Positions 61,504 to 64,000 of a stretch of DNA of 64,000 nt are shown in pieces. The notes below the pieces were generated by a model. That model ran no database searches, was not told the DNA's origin, and was given only the letters and a program-made list of their open reading frames with translations. Both the position numbers and the translations under genes were made by a program. Each line of letters begins with the position of its first letter. Positions within the stretch are counted from its first letter, which is position 1. The DNA lies in assembly GCF_052161655.1 (NCBI RefSeq), contig NZ_CP197418.1, forward strand, positions 9,424,001 through 9,488,000, written 5' to 3'. Source of the stretch: Novipirellula sp052161655. GTDB lineage: Bacteria; Planctomycetota; Planctomycetia; Pirellulales; Pirellulaceae.

Positions 61504-61859
61504 ATTAACCTGAACTTACTTCAATCTGAACTCCCTTCGCAACCAGAACGACGAGAGAGAACAGGAATTCAGGGCGTAGCATAACGTGCGAAATTGCACG
61601 AGTGTGTCCCGTTTTACCATGCTTTAGCGGAATTTCACCGCTCGGTGGCTCCTGAACCCGTCGATCCGTTAGCCATCCGCCGTGCTGCCCGCACGCCCAC
61701 TGCCCTCCCCTAGTCTTCCGTCGGTCGTCCGGCTGCCTTCACGCTGTTTTCCCACAGCCTTCCCCCCTGCCCTGCCGCACAAATCGCCGGTACTGGTCCT
61801 CAAACCGCGAATTTCTTGGGCCTTCCAAACGTCGCCTCAAAAGACCATCCTAAGGCGAC
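61504..61859. other. Divergent intergenic region
   Basis: No gene is seen. Two minus-strand KOPS-like sites lie here (61703-61710 and 61765-61772). The promoters of the leftward sigma-like gene and the rightward yhaM-like gene should lie here, but I cannot place them. Confidence 0.45.
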
Positions 61860-62867
61860 ATGTGTGACAGCCCCACTTTTCCCCCAACGCAAGTGCTCCG
61901 TAGCGTGAATCGTACACCTATTTCAGAATTGACCGACGGACAACAGGTCGCCCAATCGTTTCGCGCATCCGACAAACAATTGCGGGTGAACCGGCAAGGC
62001 GGAAAGTACATCATCCTGAAGCTGACCGATCGCACCGGTACCGTTTCGGGCATGCTTTGGAACGCCGATGAAATCATCTTCGATTCGTTTGACCGTGGTG
62101 ATTATATTCACTGCGTCGGCCGTACCCAAATTCACAACGGCGCCCTGCAAATGATCGTAACCACCGTCGAACGGATGGATGCGAGCGAAGTGGACGTCGC
62201 CGACTTTGAGCGATTTGATGCGGACCAGTCCCAACGATTGCGATCTCGGCTCAGCGAGCTGCTGGGCGATCTCAACAACGTCCATCTACGGCGACTCGGG
62301 CACGCCTTTTTGTCGGATGATGCCTTCATGCAGCGGTTGGAGGTAGGTGCTGCGGCAGTCAGCAATCATCATGCCTACCCCGGCGGCCTGCTCAAACACA
62401 CTCTCGACCTGATGGAATTGTGCGTCCTGGTCGGCCCCCGCTATCCGCAACTCGATACCGAGTTGCTGATGTTCGGCGCATTCCTGCACGACCTAGGAAA
62501 ACTCGAAGAACTCTCCTCCGAAGGTGAAGCCACCTACACCGACCGAGGTCAATTGGTCGGCCACATCGTGATCGGCGTCCAGATGCTTGGCGACAAGATT
62601 CGCGAGATCGATTCGCCCGCCGAGCCATTTCCCAATGAACTGCGTCTACAGCTCGAGCATCTCGTGGTCAGCCATCACGGGCAAATCGAATTCGGCAGCC
62701 CCAAATTGCCTGTCACCCTCGAGGCCGTGACGCTACATCACATCGACAACCTCGATGCCAAGATCGAATCGTTCACCAATATCATCGAGTCTGACATTTC
62801 CGCCGACGGCAATTGGACGAACTACAACCCATCGATTGGCCGCAAGTTGTGGAACAAGCGAGACTAA
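61860..62867 (+). CDS. YhaM-like 3'-5' exoribonuclease (OB fold + HD domain)
   Basis: 335 residues. An N-terminal OB-fold nucleic-acid-binding domain (about 20-110; GGKYIILKLTDRTGTVSGMLWNA) is followed by an HD phosphohydrolase domain with HHAYPGGLLKHTLDL and LHDLGKLEEL, and a later HHGQIEFGSP. This is the YhaM/CBF1 family of 3'-5' exoribonucleases. No partner gene gives further context. queC follows about 120 bp downstream. Confidence 0.87.
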   Translation: MCDSPTFPPTQVLRSVNRTPISELTDGQQVAQSFRASDKQLRVNRQGGKYIILKLTDRTGTVSGMLWNADEIIFDSFDRGDYIHCVGRTQIHNGALQMIVTTVERMDASEVDVADFERFDADQSQRLRSRLSELLGDLNNVHLRRLGHAFLSDDAFMQRLEVGAAAVSNHHAYPGGLLKHTLDLMELCVLVGPRYPQLDTELLMFGAFLHDLGKLEELSSEGEATYTDRGQLVGHIVIGVQMLGDKIREIDSPAEPFPNELRLQLEHLVVSHHGQIEFGSPKLPVTLEAVTLHHIDNLDAKIESFTNIIESDISADGNWTNYNPSIGRKLWNKRD

Positions 62868-62870
62868 CAG

Positions 62871-62896
62871 TGGGATAGGCTTCTAGCCTGTCATCA
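62871..62896. repeat. Single family D repeat unit
   Basis: TGGGATAGGCTTC, then TAGCCTGTCATCA, directly after the yhaM-like stop. It matches the start of the family D array at 43981-44222. Confidence 0.65.
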
Positions 62897-62989
62897 TGAG
62901 TCAAGCTTTCAGCAATCCAGCCCTCAAATCATTCGATCAAAACAACCCGCACGCCCACCGCTGCCCCCTGGGACCCCAAGGAGCCCGTG

Positions 62990-63685
62990 ATGACAAGTTC
63001 ACAAAAACGCAGTGCCGTCGTGCTTTTGTCGGGAGGCCTCGACAGTGCGACGTGCCTAGCGATCGCGAATGCAGAAGGCTTTGCCTCGCATGCAATCAGC
63101 TTCCGCTACGGGCAACGCCACGAGTACGAACTCGAGCGAGCTCAGCAGCTCGCCCGTTCCCTCGGCGCAGCATCTCACCGAGTCGTCGATATCAACTTGG
63201 CCCAGTTCGGCGGCTCGGCACTCACCGATGCATCGATCGGTGTCCCCAAAGGCGATGCGGTAGAGGACGTCGGCGAATCGATTCCGGTCACGTACGTTCC
63301 GGCACGCAACACGGTGTTCCTATCGCTCGCCCTGGCGTTTGCCGAAACGATTCAATCGACCGACATTTTCATCGGCGTCAACGCGTTGGACTACAGCGGG
63401 TATCCTGATTGTCGCCCAGCGTTCATCACGGCGTTTCAAACCATGGCTAACCTCGCCACCAAAGCGGGCGTCGAAGGGGCCGAGCCGCTGCGGATCCACA
63501 CGCCGCTACTGGATCTGACCAAAGCTCAAATCATCGCTAAAGGCATCTCGCTGGGCGTCGATTACTCACAGACGCTGTCGTGCTACGATCCAGGCGAAGG
63601 CGGTGTCCCGTGTGGCCACTGCGACGCGTGTCTGTTGCGAAACAAAGGCTTTGCTGAAAACGACTTGACCGATCCGAGCCTGTAA
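62990..63685 (+). CDS. queC: 7-cyano-7-deazaguanine synthase
   Basis: Makes preQ0 for queuosine/archaeosine-type tRNA modification. 231 residues from ATG at 62990, chosen because AAGGAG lies 6 bases upstream; a GTG directly before it is an alternative. The PP-loop LLSGGLDSATCLAIA, the phosphate motif VPARNTVFLSLAL and the zinc-binding block VPCGHCDACLLRNKGF are all present. queD, queE and queF are not in the window. Confidence 0.95.
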   Translation: MTSSQKRSAVVLLSGGLDSATCLAIANAEGFASHAISFRYGQRHEYELERAQQLARSLGAASHRVVDINLAQFGGSALTDASIGVPKGDAVEDVGESIPVTYVPARNTVFLSLALAFAETIQSTDIFIGVNALDYSGYPDCRPAFITAFQTMANLATKAGVEGAEPLRIHTPLLDLTKAQIIAKGISLGVDYSQTLSCYDPGEGGVPCGHCDACLLRNKGFAENDLTDPSL

Positions 63686-63727
63686 AGAATCTAGTAACAG
63701 CAGCAGTGACGCTGCAAGGACATCGCG

Positions 63728-64000
63728 ATGAGCACTGCATTGAAAAAGCAAGCCTATCCGATCCTGATTCTGTTGTTGGTGATGTGGCTGGTCCGGATCG
63801 TCGACACCGTGATTCCGTTGGACTTCAATCAGTTTGGATTGCTGCCACGAACGCTGCGAGGGCTTCCCGGCATCGGTTTGATGCCGTTTCTGCACGCGAG
63901 TTTCGGGCATTTGATTTCCAACACGATTCCGCTGGCAATCCTGTTGGGTTTAACGGTGACATCGCGACATCGTGCCTGGCCAATCATTGTCGCGATCGTA
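63728..64000 (+). CDS. Rhomboid-family protein (5' part, cut by window end)
   Basis: 91 codons are visible from ATG at 63728, reading MSTALKKQAYPILILLLVMW and on. A first transmembrane helix is followed by LPRTLRGLPGIGLMPFLHASFGHLISNTIPL, in which the H-x-x-x-H-L-x-x-N signature of rhomboid helix 2 is seen. The catalytic Ser-His dyad would lie beyond the window, so protease activity is not assessable. Confidence 0.75.
   Translation, partial: MSTALKKQAYPILILLLVMWLVRIVDTVIPLDFNQFGLLPRTLRGLPGIGLMPFLHASFGHLISNTIPLAILLGLTVTSRHRAWPIIVAIV

Larger units (their letters stand above)
45358..61772 (-). other. Leftward-pointing set of KOPS-like GGGNAGGG motifs
   Basis: Read on the minus strand (CCCTNCCC on +) at 45358-45370 (two), 46569-46576, 49173-49185 (two), 49597-49609 (CCCTACCC plus CCCTGCCC), 51138-51150 (two), 53660-53672 (two), 61703-61710 and 61765-61772. 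The only + strand copies seen in this half are GGGGAGGG at 45001-45008 and 45870-45877. Gene strand does not explain the bias: copies lie in rightward genes (larB, hydrolase), a leftward gene (dtd) and spacers. See the opposite set up to 40966. Confidence 0.6.

Overview
The window looks like a chromosomal segment of a planctomycete, most likely a Rhodopirellula-type member of the Pirellulaceae. The evidence is three eukaryote-like Ser/Thr kinases with large planctomycete-style N-terminal or membrane regions, several DUF1559 pseudopilin-like proteins, a planctomycete-type cytochrome c/DUF2231 protein, flagellar genes, zinc-ribbon-plus-membrane-anchor architectures and dispersed palindromic intergenic repeats. 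I assign the lineage from gene content only. I saw no rRNA, tRNA, CRISPR array or prophage.

Layout. 0.3-7.1 kb: a rightward run of asd, truA, a Ser/Thr kinase, an FHA protein, a YacP-like NYN protein and a cytochrome P450. 7.2-10.8 kb: leftward putA (proline to glutamate). 11.2-17.3 kb: serC and serA (serine biosynthesis), an APC permease with universal-stress-like domains, and a secreted ThuA-like protein. 17.6-21.6 kb: two tandem leftward modules, each a DUF1559 pseudopilin-like gene followed by a small lipoprotein gene, ending in a strong hairpin terminator. 22.5-27.3 kb: flagellar export and regulation genes (flhA, flhF, a small membrane protein where flhG often sits, and a FliA/WhiG-type sigma factor) with a terminator. 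27.4-35 kb: an accessory stretch of secreted proteins, an intact IS4-type element and a trypsin-like protease, bounded by two inverted copies of a 175-bp repeat. 35-43.4 kb: a kinase divergent from an ECF-like sigma gene, a beta-propeller/esterase fusion, a glycosyltransferase, a third kinase and accA. 43.4-44.2 kb: a gene-free stretch with a candidate dif site and a repeat array. 44.2-64 kb: mostly housekeeping genes (cvpA, ydjM-like, dtd, argG, larB, nnrD, ribF, nrnA-like, ppk1, yhaM-like, queC, and the start of a rhomboid gene), with some secreted or membrane planctomycete proteins.

The most interesting signal is not a gene. A G-rich motif matching the E. coli FtsK-orienting consensus GGGNAGGG recurs at about 21 places, in both genes and spacers. 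By eye, every copy up to 41.0 kb lies on the + strand and every copy from 46.5 kb on lies on the - strand; three mixed copies lie between 45.0 and 45.9 kb. The motifs therefore converge, as they do towards the chromosome-dimer resolution site in E. coli. A sequence resembling dif (right arm 9/11 identical to the E. coli XerD arm) lies at 43917-43944 inside the switch zone. I infer that the window may span the replication terminus. A second clear signal is a short palindromic element (family A) inserted in another palindromic repeat (family B) with a 6-bp target duplication at 17.3-17.5 kb, which shows that these hairpin repeats moved as MITE-like elements.
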